NCBI GenBank assembly: GCA_025054855.1
Contig: JANWZS010000002.1
Location: forward strand, 87,017-151,016
Source: Candidatus Nitrosocaldus sp.
Lineage (GTDB): Archaea > Thermoproteota > Nitrososphaeria > Nitrososphaerales > Nitrosocaldaceae
Length of the DNA stretch: 64,000 nucleotides
Reading direction: 5' to 3'
The position numbers and the translations under genes were made by a program. Shown here piece after piece: positions 27,975 to 37,291 of this stretch (positions within the stretch are counted from its first letter, which is position 1; each line of letters starts with the position of its first letter). The notes below the pieces were generated by a model. The model ran no database searches and was not told the DNA's origin. It was given only the letters and a program-made list of their open reading frames with translations.

Positions 27975-28121
27975 ATGGCAGAGCCATTCATAGGCACCAT
28001 GTATGCCATGACCGCCGTGTTTGCTGCAGCAGTGGCAGTATGGTTCTCGATAAGGGCTTACAGGCATGCCAGGACGGTCAGGGAGGAAGAGGTTAGGGAG
28101 GAGAGGACTGAGCTGGGCTGA
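27975..28121 (+). CDS. 48-residue single-pass membrane peptide
   Basis: A short gene reading MAEPFIGTMYAMTAVFAAAV, one hydrophobic helix (~7-26), and a highly charged Arg/Glu tail (REEEVREERTELG). Codon choice (AGG, GAG, ATA) matches the neighbouring core genes, and a TATA-like TACTTTATTA lies about 30 bases upstream. The shape resembles small subunits of respiratory or haem-handling complexes, but no family is recognised. Followed by an ATTGATTGATTAATTGATTA simple-sequence stretch. Confidence 0.55.
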   Translation: MAEPFIGTMYAMTAVFAAAVAVWFSIRAYRHARTVREEEVREERTELG

Positions 28122-28146
28122 TTGATTGATTAATTGATTAATTAAT
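28121..28146. repeat. ATTGATTA simple-sequence tract
   Basis: Short tandem ATTGATT/AATTGATTA units directly after the 48-residue peptide gene. Probably polymerase-slippage DNA. Confidence 0.55.
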
Positions 28147-28349
28147 GGGTTGTAGATTGATTATTGATGGACCAATAGATGGATGAGCGAATGTGTATCT
28201 GGTGGATCAAGCATGAGGAGTGGGTAATGTAGATCATACAGCGATCTAGGGGTATGAGTGTTGATTAGATGGGATCATTCTGAAGTAGGTTTGTGCAATA
28301 TCTGCACTGCTAGATGATATACAGCAGCAGGTACGCCCCTCTCTATCTG

Positions 28350-28967
28350 CTACTCCCTCTTCAATCCGAATATCCTCTCGAGTGTTGTGCCCTCATACCT
28401 CCTATGTTGTATATAGCATCGCTCATAGTACGAGCATTCATTGCAATGCTCAGACGGCTCAAGCACCGGAGGCCTGTTGTCCTTGAGTAGCATGCTGAGC
28501 ACCTTCGCCCTCCTTATGGTCTCATCGAATAGCCTCTTATCCCTGGTTATGGAGAATTGTATGGTACTGCCATCCCTTGTGATGTACACTAGTGCGCCCT
28601 CATCCTTGTCGAGTATCCAGAGCGATGCGTTGAGTGCTATGAGCGATGCGGGTTCTGGAGCGCTAGGCAGATCATCCACAACCTCAAACCTAACTACTGC
28701 ATCATCGACTACGGTATCTGCATCTGCTATAATCGTAAGATCCTCTATGTGGTACTCCTTCCTCTCCCTGCTGATACCATGCATATACCTCTGCAGAAGG
28801 ATCAGCCTCTCCTTCATGGGTATGGAGCGCTCCCTCCTGTTGTAGTATGATCGTCTGAGGCATCCGGTGACCTCATCCACACGTATCCTGCTATCATCAC
28901 TCTCTACCATAAGCATGGAGTCTATAGCCTTGTTCACAGAGTCCCTGAGGCTCCTCTCCCCGAGCAT
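28350..28967 (-). CDS. Orphan Cas4/RecB-like PD-(D/E)XK nuclease with Cys cluster
   Basis: 205 residues. An N-terminal Cys followed by an aromatic pair (TGCLRRSYYNRRE, ~35) and a C-terminal CNECSYYERC (~178-187) give the four cysteines of a Cas4-type iron-sulfur cluster. The nuclease core should lie between: EVV in VRFEVVDDLP and later strands. The usual GExD/ExK catalytic arrangement is hard to see, so activity is uncertain. Cas4-family exonucleases act in CRISPR spacer acquisition, but standalone archaeal forms exist. No CRISPR repeat or other cas gene was found in this window. Confidence 0.65.
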   Translation of the reverse strand: MLGERSLRDSVNKAIDSMLMVESDDSRIRVDEVTGCLRRSYYNRRERSIPMKERLILLQRYMHGISRERKEYHIEDLTIIADADTVVDDAVVRFEVVDDLPSAPEPASLIALNASLWILDKDEGALVYITRDGSTIQFSITRDKRLFDETIRRAKVLSMLLKDNRPPVLEPSEHCNECSYYERCYIQHRRYEGTTLERIFGLKRE

Positions 28968-29268
28968 GATTATAATGCCGTATGGTTATAGATAACGGTA
29001 GCGATGATAGATGGCATTATCCCATTAATTAGGATGAACGAAGAGTACAGTCGATCAACGCTGGATAGATATCAGCAGGGTACACACTCACACCTCCTGT
29101 TAATATATCGGTAAGGCTCAGAGCTGTTGTGATATGCAGCAATGGATGGCTAGTGCCATAGTATACTGCTAGCGATCTATGGTCAGGTTAATGGCCCCTA
29201 ACCCTAACGCATCATGTTGGATGACTGATGCATCTCCTATACTACTACTAATCGCCCTGGTCGGTCTG
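28968..29268. other. Intergenic, no gene seen
   Basis: About 300 bases between the Cas4-like gene and the RNase P protein gene. No supported frame, RNA gene or repeat. Confidence 0.5.
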
Positions 29269-29592
29269 CTACTGCTCCCCGCCCATCATATCTCCCCTCC
29301 TCCCTTCCCTTTCTCCCGCTATAACCTTCCTGTACACATGGTTGCAGTGAAGGCATGTGATCCTCACAGCCCTTATGCTAGATCTTCCTATCCTTACCCT
29401 GGATGTTACTCCTGGTATGATGAGCCTCTTGCACCTCTTGCAGAATAGCTGCCTAACCTCATACGGTAGCCTCACCCTATACCTCATGCTCAACCTCCTT
29501 ATGATCAGTGCCTGCCTCTCCGCAAGCATAAGATCATACTTTGCAGTATCCAGGACGTTCCTGAAGAGTATCCCTATCCTCTGCCTAGCCAC
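29269..29592 (-). CDS. rnp4: Ribonuclease P protein component 4 (Rpr2/Rpp21)
   Basis: About 107 residues. The helical part (RIGILFRNVLDTAKYDLMLAE) leads to YRVRLPYEVRQLFCKRCKRL and later CLHCNHVYRK, giving the Cys4 zinc ribbon of Rpp21/RNP4. It supports RNase P, which trims pre-tRNA 5' ends. The open frame extends far upstream but overlaps the divergent nep1 gene. No ATG is available; GTG 29592 is the nearest usual start. The in-frame residues just upstream (TSRKRDRWLKK) look native, so a rarer start codon near 29626 is possible. Confidence 0.8.
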   Translation of the reverse strand: MARQRIGILFRNVLDTAKYDLMLAERQALIIRRLSMRYRVRLPYEVRQLFCKRCKRLIIPGVTSRVRIGRSSIRAVRITCLHCNHVYRKVIAGEREGRRGDMMGGEQ

Positions 29593-29640
29593 ATCCTTCT
29601 TTAACCACCTATCCCTCTTCCTTGATGTGATGATGATGGT

Positions 29641-30324
29641 ATGATGAGCACCCTTATAATAGCTGAGGCCTCGCTGGAGCTGGTGCCAGAGGAGATAGTG
29701 CAGCACAGTGCAGTTAGGGCTCATGCAAGGAGGCTCGGCAAGGAGCCTAGGAGTATCCTCCTTGACAGGAGTTACCATCATGCTGCCATGCTCAACCTCA
29801 AGGATGCACACAGGAGGGGCAGGCCAGATATAGTGCATCTCTCACTGCTGGAGGCTACCAGCATACCACTCTACTACAATGATATGCTCAGGATCTACGT
29901 GCACACACTGGCAGATAAGGTGATAGTCATAGGTAGAGGCGTTAGGTTACCGAAGAACTACAGCAGGTTCGTTGGGCTCATGGAGGATCTATTCGCCAAG
30001 GGGAGGATCGAGAGTGCAGGGCATACACTGCTAAGCGTTGAGGGTATGGACTTTGATTCCCTTCTTGCTATGATAAGACCCTCTATGGTGATAGGACTCT
30101 CAAGGTCAGGGGATATGTTGGGTGCTGAGCATGTGGCAAGTACCATCAAGGATGCGAGTAATGCGTGTATAGTTGTAGGCGGGTTCCCGAAGGGCACGTT
30201 CTCAGCCCATGTGAGGGAGAGGTTCGATAGGACTGTTGCTATAAGCAGGTATAGTCTGGAGGCGCACGTGGTGGTTGCAAGGGTACTGTATGAGGTGGAG
30301 AAGGCCCTGCTTGGAATATGCTAG
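29641..30324 (+). CDS. nep1: Nep1/Emg1 small-subunit rRNA pseudouridine N1-methyltransferase
   Basis: 227 residues of the SPOUT-type Nep1 family. Recognised from LIIAEASLELVPEEI at the start, LDRSYHHAAML, GRPDIVHLSLLEATSIPL, the RLPKNYSRFVGLMEDL core and the cofactor-knot region CIVVGGFPKGTFS. It methylates a conserved pseudouridine in 16S rRNA during ribosome assembly. The start (ATGATGAGC) is divergent from the RNase P protein gene, so two RNA-processing genes share one short promoter region. Confidence 0.92.
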   Translation: MMSTLIIAEASLELVPEEIVQHSAVRAHARRLGKEPRSILLDRSYHHAAMLNLKDAHRRGRPDIVHLSLLEATSIPLYYNDMLRIYVHTLADKVIVIGRGVRLPKNYSRFVGLMEDLFAKGRIESAGHTLLSVEGMDFDSLLAMIRPSMVIGLSRSGDMLGAEHVASTIKDASNACIVVGGFPKGTFSAHVRERFDRTVAISRYSLEAHVVVARVLYEVEKALLGIC

Positions 30325-30441
30325 TAGGTGGATAATGAATGGGGTGAGTGAGTGAATGAGTGAATTAATGGATAGAGAGGCTGACAACCCAAATAATAAT
30401 ATTAATACGTAGATGTATTATGATTGATGATGCTAGTCTGT

Positions 30442-30516
30442 GCGGTCGTCGTCTAGCCTGGTCTAGGATATCGGCTTTCCAAGCCGGCGACGCGGGTTCG
30501 AATCCCGCCGACCGCA
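30442..30516 (+). tRNA. tRNA-Gly(UCC)
   Basis: The cloverleaf folds: acceptor GCGGTCG/CGACCGC, anticodon stem TCGGC/GCCGG with loop TTTCCAA (anticodon UCC), T-arm GCGGG-TTCGAAT-CCCGC, discriminator A. No intron; CCA not encoded. An A+T-rich TATAT-like region lies ~40 bases upstream. It marks the left edge of an A+T-rich island. Confidence 0.93.
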
Positions 30517-31583
30517 CTATCAAGATGGTTCTATTGATTCTATGTATCCCCTCTCCAATAGATACCACCACTCAAGCTATGGTAGGTAGCTCTACACCTG
30601 CTTAATTATTAATAGTTATTCTGTCCATCGATATGATAGAAAGGATGCTAGTATGTGCGGTCATGATATAGGGACACACACTTGGGAGAGCAGGTTAAGG
30701 TATTAGAGGAGAATATTAAGCAACTTAATACAAGGCGAAACATGACGGACATATATTTCGCTGGGTATGTGAGGGAAGAGATCTGCGTTGAGGATCACCG
30801 TTATGTTATAGCATTACTGATGATGTTAAGGTTCTCGCTGGTAAATCATTAATACGCTGTACCAAATGGGGATATAAAACACTAATGTAGGAATCGATAA
30901 TATAGGGGTTATTCACCAGCAAGTATGTGAGTTCTAGAGGATCATGCGTAGCAATAGGAACCACCTACTAAACAGTTCGCCTAGTTCAGGATCGGCAGAG
31001 ATAAACATGAATGAACTGAGCTAGTTGATCCAGACTCTCTGAGATGTATATTGCCCTAGATTCATAGAGCAATATACCATAGAAGGTGCTTATTGTTACA
31101 GTATACAAGACAGAACACGATCCGAAGAAACAAAAGTACATAACATTAACCAGTAATAACCCTGAAACATTTGTCCATTAAATGATGGATGAGATGGTAT
31201 CAGAAGACTAAACTGACGGTATGAGTGAAGATCTACTTGATGCATAAAGAGCATATTTAGCGAGATGCAGTATAGGAAGATTATATGGCAGCATGATATC
31301 AACGTGTGTAGAGATGACAAGATTATAGAGGGGTATGTAGATGTATAGAGGAGACACTGTATATATGGTATGAATATAGTACAACAGAGAGGATAGCTCA
31401 GCACATGACAGAAGAGTGTTCTTACCAAAGAAGAGAGTAAACCAAATACATGTAAGAATTGTATATAGTCACATGCATAACTATAGCGTGAGAGGAAGTA
31501 GGCAGATGTATGTCTGAGTATGTGTAACAAAATAGGTTAACCACATAAGATTTAAATAATTACTTTGTATATGAGAGAGCGGC
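30517..31583. other. A+T-rich gap without intact gene, island flank
   Basis: About 1.07 kb with no supported gene. One broken coding-like segment near 30680-30850 reads LGEQVKVLEENIKQLNTRRN and on to FSLVNH on the plus strand without a clear start. Base composition is visibly more A+T-rich than the flanking core genes. No direct repeat of the tRNA-Gly 3' end was found that would mark an attachment site. Confidence 0.5.
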
Positions 31584-33209
31584 ATGCACGTAACGAAAAA
31601 AAGAATAGTCATGTTCACGATGATATCGTTGCTTGTAACATTAAATGTGCAGGCTAGACCGGCGTTTGCACTAACAGGTTGCAATGAATATATAGAGGTA
31701 CCATCTGATTCGACCCTTGAACTAACCACGTTCAATATTCAAATCAAATTTAGACTATCTGATTTTAATACTAGCAATAGAATGTATCTAGTTAGTAAAG
31801 GCAATGAAAGTGCTAACAACTCTTTGTTAGACGATCAGAATTATGCCATCTATATCACACGTGCAAATAAAGTTGCCATGGTAGTTAAAGATGTTAACGA
31901 CAACTATCATTATATCTACTCTAAGCAATCTATAACGGATAATGACTGGCATGTTGTGATAGCCCAGTTTGAGTACAAAAAACTCACATTAATTCTTGAT
32001 GGAGTAGAAGTAGAGAACACCATAGGAAAGATCAGACCAGATACGGATGGTAACAAGCCATTGCGGATAGGCGCAAATTCTAATACACTAAATGAAGGTT
32101 GTTTGAAGGGTGAGATAGAACACGTAACGATTAAGACTAAACGAGATGGAGAGTGGATAGAAGTGTACACTTATGAGGCACTCAATAAGAATTCTTGTTC
32201 AGCATTATCATTTTTCGAGTTTACAGGCGTAGTGTTTATTGACCCTATACTCAGCTCAGCAGAGAATGAAAATAGGGTATCCAAGGAGACTAAAGCTATA
32301 GTTAGGAGTATAGAATATTTATCAGCTGCGGGATTCACTGGGATAAGGGTACCATTCTACTGGGAGGCATATGTTGCAAGGCCTTCAGAATTCACTGAAA
32401 GACTTAAATTAATAGCTGAAACGGCAGAAGAGAACGGATTATGTATAGTGTGGGATAACCATCACTATTATACTACAAGTGCGTGGGAGCTGACCAAGAA
32501 CGGTAAACCGATAAAAGGCAGAGGATTTCCATCATTTCTAGTAAATAATTATGAGGTATCTGGTGAGTATAATCTCGTAGCAGAGCCTTTTTGGAGAGAT
32601 TTTCTTAAAAATAATATAACGGTAAACGGTAAGAAAGTGTGGGATCTTCAACTAGAGTTCCTAACTAATGTGGTCAACATAGTAGAAGAATATAAGAGTA
32701 GTAAAGGTTTAGAAATACTCAATGAGCCTCATTTATGGAGACGCGAGCAGTATAATGATCTTGCTAATTATTACAAACATATGGCGACAGAATTGAGAAA
32801 GATTACCGATATGACTCTGATAATAAAGAGAGAAACTATGAGGAGCAGTGAAGGTAGGGACCCTGCTCAGTTATACAAGCTTATACCTACAACAGTTTCA
32901 AACGTGGCATTCAGCCCGCATCTATACTCCCTTCCTTGCGATGGGTGCAAAGGGGAAAGACAGCTGAATATATTCAAGCAACTAGCAAACGATCTTAATA
33001 TTCAGATATATATAGGCGAGTTTGCTGCTAAGCAGCAAGAGCATGCGGATATATTCCTTTCTAAGTTCAAATCGTATAAGTTTGGGTGGACCGAGTATAG
33101 ATGGAGTAAATATCCTCCTAGTGAGCAGGGTGCCCATCTATATATCATTAATGGGGAACCTACACCGCATTTGATGTATTTGTTGAGAGCATACGAGAAA
33201 TATTATTAG
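31584..33209 (+). CDS. Secreted LamG-like plus GH5-type glycoside hydrolase
   Basis: 541 residues. A signal peptide (~1-30, ending PAFA) leads to a concanavalin/LamG-like domain (~35-200: YIEVPSDSTLELTTFNIQIK; DNDWHVVIAQFEYKKLTLIL). Residues ~215-541 read as a GH5-type TIM barrel: GFTGIRVPFYWEAY, IVWDNHHYY, the acid/base Glu in GLEILNEPHLW, SPHLYS and the nucleophile Glu in IYIGEFAAK. It should cut beta-glycosidic bonds outside the cell. Codons are A+T-rich (AAA, GAA, AAT) unlike the AGG/GAG-rich neighbours, suggesting transfer. TTTAAATAATT upstream gives its promoter. Confidence 0.8.
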   Translation: MHVTKKRIVMFTMISLLVTLNVQARPAFALTGCNEYIEVPSDSTLELTTFNIQIKFRLSDFNTSNRMYLVSKGNESANNSLLDDQNYAIYITRANKVAMVVKDVNDNYHYIYSKQSITDNDWHVVIAQFEYKKLTLILDGVEVENTIGKIRPDTDGNKPLRIGANSNTLNEGCLKGEIEHVTIKTKRDGEWIEVYTYEALNKNSCSALSFFEFTGVVFIDPILSSAENENRVSKETKAIVRSIEYLSAAGFTGIRVPFYWEAYVARPSEFTERLKLIAETAEENGLCIVWDNHHYYTTSAWELTKNGKPIKGRGFPSFLVNNYEVSGEYNLVAEPFWRDFLKNNITVNGKKVWDLQLEFLTNVVNIVEEYKSSKGLEILNEPHLWRREQYNDLANYYKHMATELRKITDMTLIIKRETMRSSEGRDPAQLYKLIPTTVSNVAFSPHLYSLPCDGCKGERQLNIFKQLANDLNIQIYIGEFAAKQQEHADIFLSKFKSYKFGWTEYRWSKYPPSEQGAHLYIINGEPTPHLMYLLRAYEKYY

Positions 33210-34100
33210 AGTAGGTGAAGATAGTTAGAAGTTATCATCATGTTAGTGATCTATGCAATGGTTCATCTCTATAACTCCACATTACAAGAACGTACTATAG
33301 ATGATAGGTTAATAAACACATGATAAGGTCATCATGACATCGATTGTCAGATATTATTAGCGTAGGTCGATGAATAAAAAAGTATGGAAGACCATTATAC
33401 ATACAGGTTCACTACATACACCTATTCATTGTTACTTGCTCTACTCCATATCATAAGGGTAGCTGGTCCAGTAGAAGCATGATCAAGAGTATGTACCACT
33501 ACTATGTTTGTAGACTAGTATTAGGGAATACACGGATAAGACCAAGTCATATCATCCATTATCTACCTGTGTCTTATGGTATCGTTGGAATGGTGGGAGT
33601 ATAAACAGGGACTAGCGCCACTTGATATGACAGTCAATACCTTATATTTACTATAGAACCCATCCAGATCCTTCTGTTTAGATTCACCTCTATATAACCG
33701 TAATGGGGATGAGTATAGCCAGTTCTTAACATAAATCCCCGATATCTTGATGGCAGTTCTGGTATATACCAAAGTGTACTGCAGAATGAATTCCACTTCT
33801 TTCTGATAGGGCAATGCTTCAACCTTATGTCAATTGACGTTATCTTCATACACATGGTTATATGTTATGTGTTGGCACCCATTTCTTATAGTTGTGGTTT
33901 CATCCCTAGATTACTTCTTCTGTAGAAGATACACATGGAGCGACTGTCTAGATGCTTGTTTCAATGAACTGCGGTCGTTTGATAACAGGATTGGTTAGAG
34001 CACGTATTTGAACGAGTGCTACTGGTAGATAGTTAAGTCAAGAACCCTAACATGGAGATCTGTGCGACACATACGATTAACCACTGATAAGGCCATATCA
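33210..34100. other. Gap without intact gene, right flank of the island
   Basis: About 890 bases. Two overlapping minus-strand frames at 33563-33855 (one reading ALPYQKEVEFILQYTLVYTR) may be a decayed gene, possibly a transposase, but no motif supports a family. No terminal inverted repeats or tRNA fragment was recognised. Confidence 0.45.
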
Positions 34101-35486
34101 TCATAGCCTCTTCAACCTCGGATTCACTATAGCATCGAGTGCATTACCTATGAGCACGAACGCCAAACCCGTGAGTGCTATCATGAGACCTGGGGGTAGT
34201 ATCCACCACCATAGCCCCCTTGCGGCTGCACCGTACAGGTTTGCATCATGAAGTATCTGGCCCCATGTGGGCAGAGTAGGGTCTCCTAGGCCTAGGAAGC
34301 TCAGCCCAGCCTCCGTTATTATCGCACCAGGTACAGATATGGCTATGCTTGCGAATGTGTAGGGTAGCAGCTGTGGGAATATATGCCTGAATACTATCTT
34401 CATGCTAGACTGGCCCATGAGCTCTGCGGCCTCAACGTATGCAAGGCTCTTTATCTGGAGAGCTATGCTCCTGGATACCTTCGCTATACCGACCCAGCCG
34501 AATATTATGAGGTATGCTACTATGAGCAGTATGCTCCTGCCCACAGATACCGCAAGGAGTATGAGCAGTGGGAGTGCTGGCAGTGCATACACGACATCAT
34601 TGGCCCTCATCATCGCCTCATCGGTCCTACCCCCTCTATAGCCAGAGATTATCCCATACAACATACCTATGAGCACAGATATGGATGCCACAGATACGCC
34701 TATGAAGAGCGCCACAGGCGCACCCCATACTATCCCTATGCTCAGATCCCTCCTCAGGTCATCTGTGCCCAGAATGCCATAGACCTTGCCACCGACTATG
34801 AACCTGCTGGAAATGACATCATCATCTGTATCGAAGAGGAAGAACCTTGCCTCCAGTGTGTATGTGCCCTTCACGACCCTCCTCTCATCGTACGATGAGA
34901 ATACCGCTAGCACTGTGGCATCCCTTGAGATGGGGAACCTGTACTTGCTGAGGTTGTTCGCTATACCATCCTGTACAGCCCTATCAGTTGAGAATAGCGT
35001 GGATTCATGGACCTGCTCCCTGCTCGCATACGGGAGCGAGACCCTTGCCAGCTCCATGGCATCGCCATCTGGCCTGGTCATGGTCAGGAGTAGGAGTGGT
35101 GCGGAGCCCTCATACCTCACCCTGTAGCTCAGCATAAAGTCACTCGGGAACTCATCGTATGCATAGTTGAATGTGTACCTGTGCGTAACTATCCTCAATC
35201 CAGAATCCTCTATGCTCACCTCTGGCCTGTCAAGGATTAGGTGCTCTGGTAACTTGCTTGTCGAGAAGAGGTTCACCCATGATGGTAGCGCACTTCTAGG
35301 ATAGGATGTCCATGCGGATGGATCGTTCCACTCCTTGAGCCTATCCGGAGGGGTTACTATGAATGCCATGAGCGAGATGGCTATGAGTATGAGCAGTATG
35401 GCTAGCCCAGCGAGCCCAACCCTGCTCCTCCTGAACTCGCCCCATATGTATGCTAGAGAGAGTACCGATCTCTGATGCTCGCTCAT
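34101..35486 (-). CDS. DppC-like ABC transporter permease with large extracytoplasmic insert
   Basis: 461 residues, versus ~300 for usual DppC proteins. The N-terminal helix (~20-42) is followed by ~190 residues of predicted extracytoplasmic beta-rich insert, then five membrane helices. The permease coupling motif is present (YVEAAELMGQSSMKIVFRHIFPQLLP), as are GLSFLGLGDPTLPTWG and the tail ALDAIVNPRLK of the oligopeptide/nickel family. It starts four bases after the DppB-like stop, so the pair forms one channel. No partner ATPase or binding-protein gene is next to it. Last gene of the YcaO-TfuA operon. Confidence 0.85.
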   Translation of the reverse strand: MSEHQRSVLSLAYIWGEFRRSRVGLAGLAILLILIAISLMAFIVTPPDRLKEWNDPSAWTSYPRSALPSWVNLFSTSKLPEHLILDRPEVSIEDSGLRIVTHRYTFNYAYDEFPSDFMLSYRVRYEGSAPLLLLTMTRPDGDAMELARVSLPYASREQVHESTLFSTDRAVQDGIANNLSKYRFPISRDATVLAVFSSYDERRVVKGTYTLEARFFLFDTDDDVISSRFIVGGKVYGILGTDDLRRDLSIGIVWGAPVALFIGVSVASISVLIGMLYGIISGYRGGRTDEAMMRANDVVYALPALPLLILLAVSVGRSILLIVAYLIIFGWVGIAKVSRSIALQIKSLAYVEAAELMGQSSMKIVFRHIFPQLLPYTFASIAISVPGAIITEAGLSFLGLGDPTLPTWGQILHDANLYGAAARGLWWWILPPGLMIALTGLAFVLIGNALDAIVNPRLKRL

Positions 35487-35490
35487 CCAG

Positions 35491-36540
35491 CTAGCCCACC
35501 TTTACTCTTGGATCGAAGTAGCCATAGAGTATATCTGCTATGAATATGCTTATCAGGAATACGAGTGTGGTTATGTACGTCAAACCAACTATGACTGGAA
35601 GGTCGAGAACGCTTATGGCATCGAAGTAGAGCTTCCCTATCCCTGGCCAGTCGAATACGGCCTCTGAGATTATCGCCCCACCTATGGAGGAGGAGAGTGA
35701 GAGCGAGACTATGGTAATTATTGGGGGGGCAGCGTTCTTCACCGCATGCGCATAGACTATCCTCCTCTCAGGTATACCCATGGCCCTCTTCGCCATTATG
35801 AAATCCTCCCCGAGTATGCCTATGAGCAGGTTCCTCACTATGTAACTCCATGAGCCGAAGCCCATGAGGATCATGGTGAGCAGTGGGAGGAGCATGTGGT
35901 AGAGCAGTGCGATGGGGTATGAAGGGTCTGATGCCGGAACCACGGGGGTTGCCCTCGCAGGGAATATGTTGAGCATGAACGCAAATACGAGTATCATGAG
36001 CATACCAGTCCACCAGAGCGGGAAGCTGCTGCTCACCACGGCGAATGCTGCGTTGATCCTATCCACAAGCATACCATGCCTCCTAGCAGCGAATGCACCT
36101 ACAAGCACTCCTATCGCAGCTACTATGGCGGTTGCTGTGGTGAAGAGCAGTACCGTCCTAGGAAGCCTCTCCATTATTATATCTGCTACCCTGCTGGACC
36201 CGCTCTCGCCTATGAGGAAGTACGCCCTACCTAGGTCGAAGGTGAGTATCTTCAGCATGGTGAACCAGAGCCTCTTGGGGGAGTACCATGGCTCATCCAG
36301 CCCTATGGCCCTCATCCTCGACTCTATCTGCTCCCTCGTGTACCTCTCCAGCTCCTGCGTACTCATCCCAGATACCAACGCTCTGTTGTTTATTATCTCC
36401 TGCCTAACCTCATGCTCTACCGCCAGCCTGAGTATGTTGTCCATGCTCGGACCCAGCAGGGCTATGGTTATGAAGATGGTGAAGAAGAGCACTATGAACA
36501 TGTTTACTGCACGCTTGACCAGGAACCTACCAAAACCCAT
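35491..36540 (-). CDS. DppB-like ABC transporter permease
   Basis: 349 residues with six membrane helices. The family layout is clear: VKRAVNMFIVLFFTIFITIA at the start, a ~70-residue outer loop, EDFIMAKRAMGIPERRIVYA as ATPase coupling loop, and EAVFDWPGIGKLYFDAI near the end, typical of oligopeptide/dipeptide/nickel DppB proteins. It pairs with the DppC-like protein. It begins 34 bases after the tfuA stop, so a transporter for a peptide or metal-peptide complex seems built into the YcaO operon. Import or export direction is not certain. Confidence 0.87.
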   Translation of the reverse strand: MGFGRFLVKRAVNMFIVLFFTIFITIALLGPSMDNILRLAVEHEVRQEIINNRALVSGMSTQELERYTREQIESRMRAIGLDEPWYSPKRLWFTMLKILTFDLGRAYFLIGESGSSRVADIIMERLPRTVLLFTTATAIVAAIGVLVGAFAARRHGMLVDRINAAFAVVSSSFPLWWTGMLMILVFAFMLNIFPARATPVVPASDPSYPIALLYHMLLPLLTMILMGFGSWSYIVRNLLIGILGEDFIMAKRAMGIPERRIVYAHAVKNAAPPIITIVSLSLSSSIGGAIISEAVFDWPGIGKLYFDAISVLDLPVIVGLTYITTLVFLISIFIADILYGYFDPRVKVG

Positions 36541-36574
36541 CCCATCTTCGGCTTTATTCTAGATAACTCTCAAT

Positions 36575-37246
36575 TTATATCTTATTATTGGAGTATTTTC
36601 TGAGAAACTTGAGTAATTTTATGCTATCCTCACCCTTGAGGCTCCTCCTATTCGATGCGATGTATGACTCGAGTGCGCTCAGCTCCGCACCATCCACTCC
36701 CTCCTCCCTTGCCCTACTTATCATGGCATCGTAGCTCCTGTAGGGGAAGTATATGCCCTTGGCTATCCTGACGAGCCTCCTCCTCGTACCATCGCTTATA
36801 ACACCAGCCTTGTACGCATGGTAGAGTGTATACCTCATATCTATCAGTGCCTCTGAGCGTAGCGAGTAGTCGTTGCTATCGAACGTTACTGCAACCTCAT
36901 CATCCCCCTCTATCCTCCCTTCCCTGTATAGCCTGAATATTCTACCTATCCCTACCATGCCCAGCCTCTCCAGCTCCACCGCTCTGAGCGCCCCTAGGCT
37001 TGCTGCACCGAATACCTTTACGCCCTTGGCCATCGCTGTATGCACCTCTATGGGGGTTGGAGGGTAGTCCTGGAGGAATACCCCATCTATCAGACCAACG
37101 ACTGCACCGCTCTCAACCTTGAGCATATCCCCCTTCCTCGCTGGTGCCCTGTACTCGGCATCTGGGAGTATCCTCATAGCCTCATCCCTGCTCAGGCTTG
37201 GGCCAAGGAATACCACTACCATTCTCCTGCCATCAGCCATGCTCAT
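36575..37246 (-). CDS. tfuA: TfuA-domain protein, YcaO partner
   Basis: 223 residues. The TfuA core is recognised from VVFLGPSLSRDEAMRILPDA, RAPARKGDMLK, IGLIDGVF-like GLIDGVFLQDYPPTPIE and GAASLGALRAVELERLGMVG. TfuA partners YcaO in trifolitoxin biosynthesis and in methanogen McrA thioglycine formation, probably delivering sulfur. It starts 45 bases after the ycaO stop on the same strand. Methyl-coenzyme M reductase is not expected in this lineage, so the thioamidated target must be something else. Confidence 0.88.
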   Translation of the reverse strand: MSMADGRRMVVVFLGPSLSRDEAMRILPDAEYRAPARKGDMLKVESGAVVGLIDGVFLQDYPPTPIEVHTAMAKGVKVFGAASLGALRAVELERLGMVGIGRIFRLYREGRIEGDDEVAVTFDSNDYSLRSEALIDMRYTLYHAYKAGVISDGTRRRLVRIAKGIYFPYRSYDAMISRAREEGVDGAELSALESYIASNRRSLKGEDSIKLLKFLRKYSNNKI

Positions 37247-37291
37247 ACATCACCCATAGCGGTCGATCGACCTATACAGGATCTAGCCTGC

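Noticed and set aside
28350..29270. CRISPR array near the Cas4-like gene
   Set aside because: No regularly spaced direct repeats found in this region or elsewhere in the window.
31096..31530. 144-codon minus frame in the A+T-rich gap
   Set aside because: Odd composition (Cys/His/Ser/Tyr-rich), no promoter or family signal; probably chance.
33563..33855. Two overlapping minus frames that might be a decayed transposase
   Set aside because: No catalytic motif, no terminal repeats; kept only as a note on the gap.
30442..34100. tRNA-Gly attachment-site repeat (att) at the island's right end
   Set aside because: No copy of the tRNA 3' end found between 33.2 and 34.1 kb.
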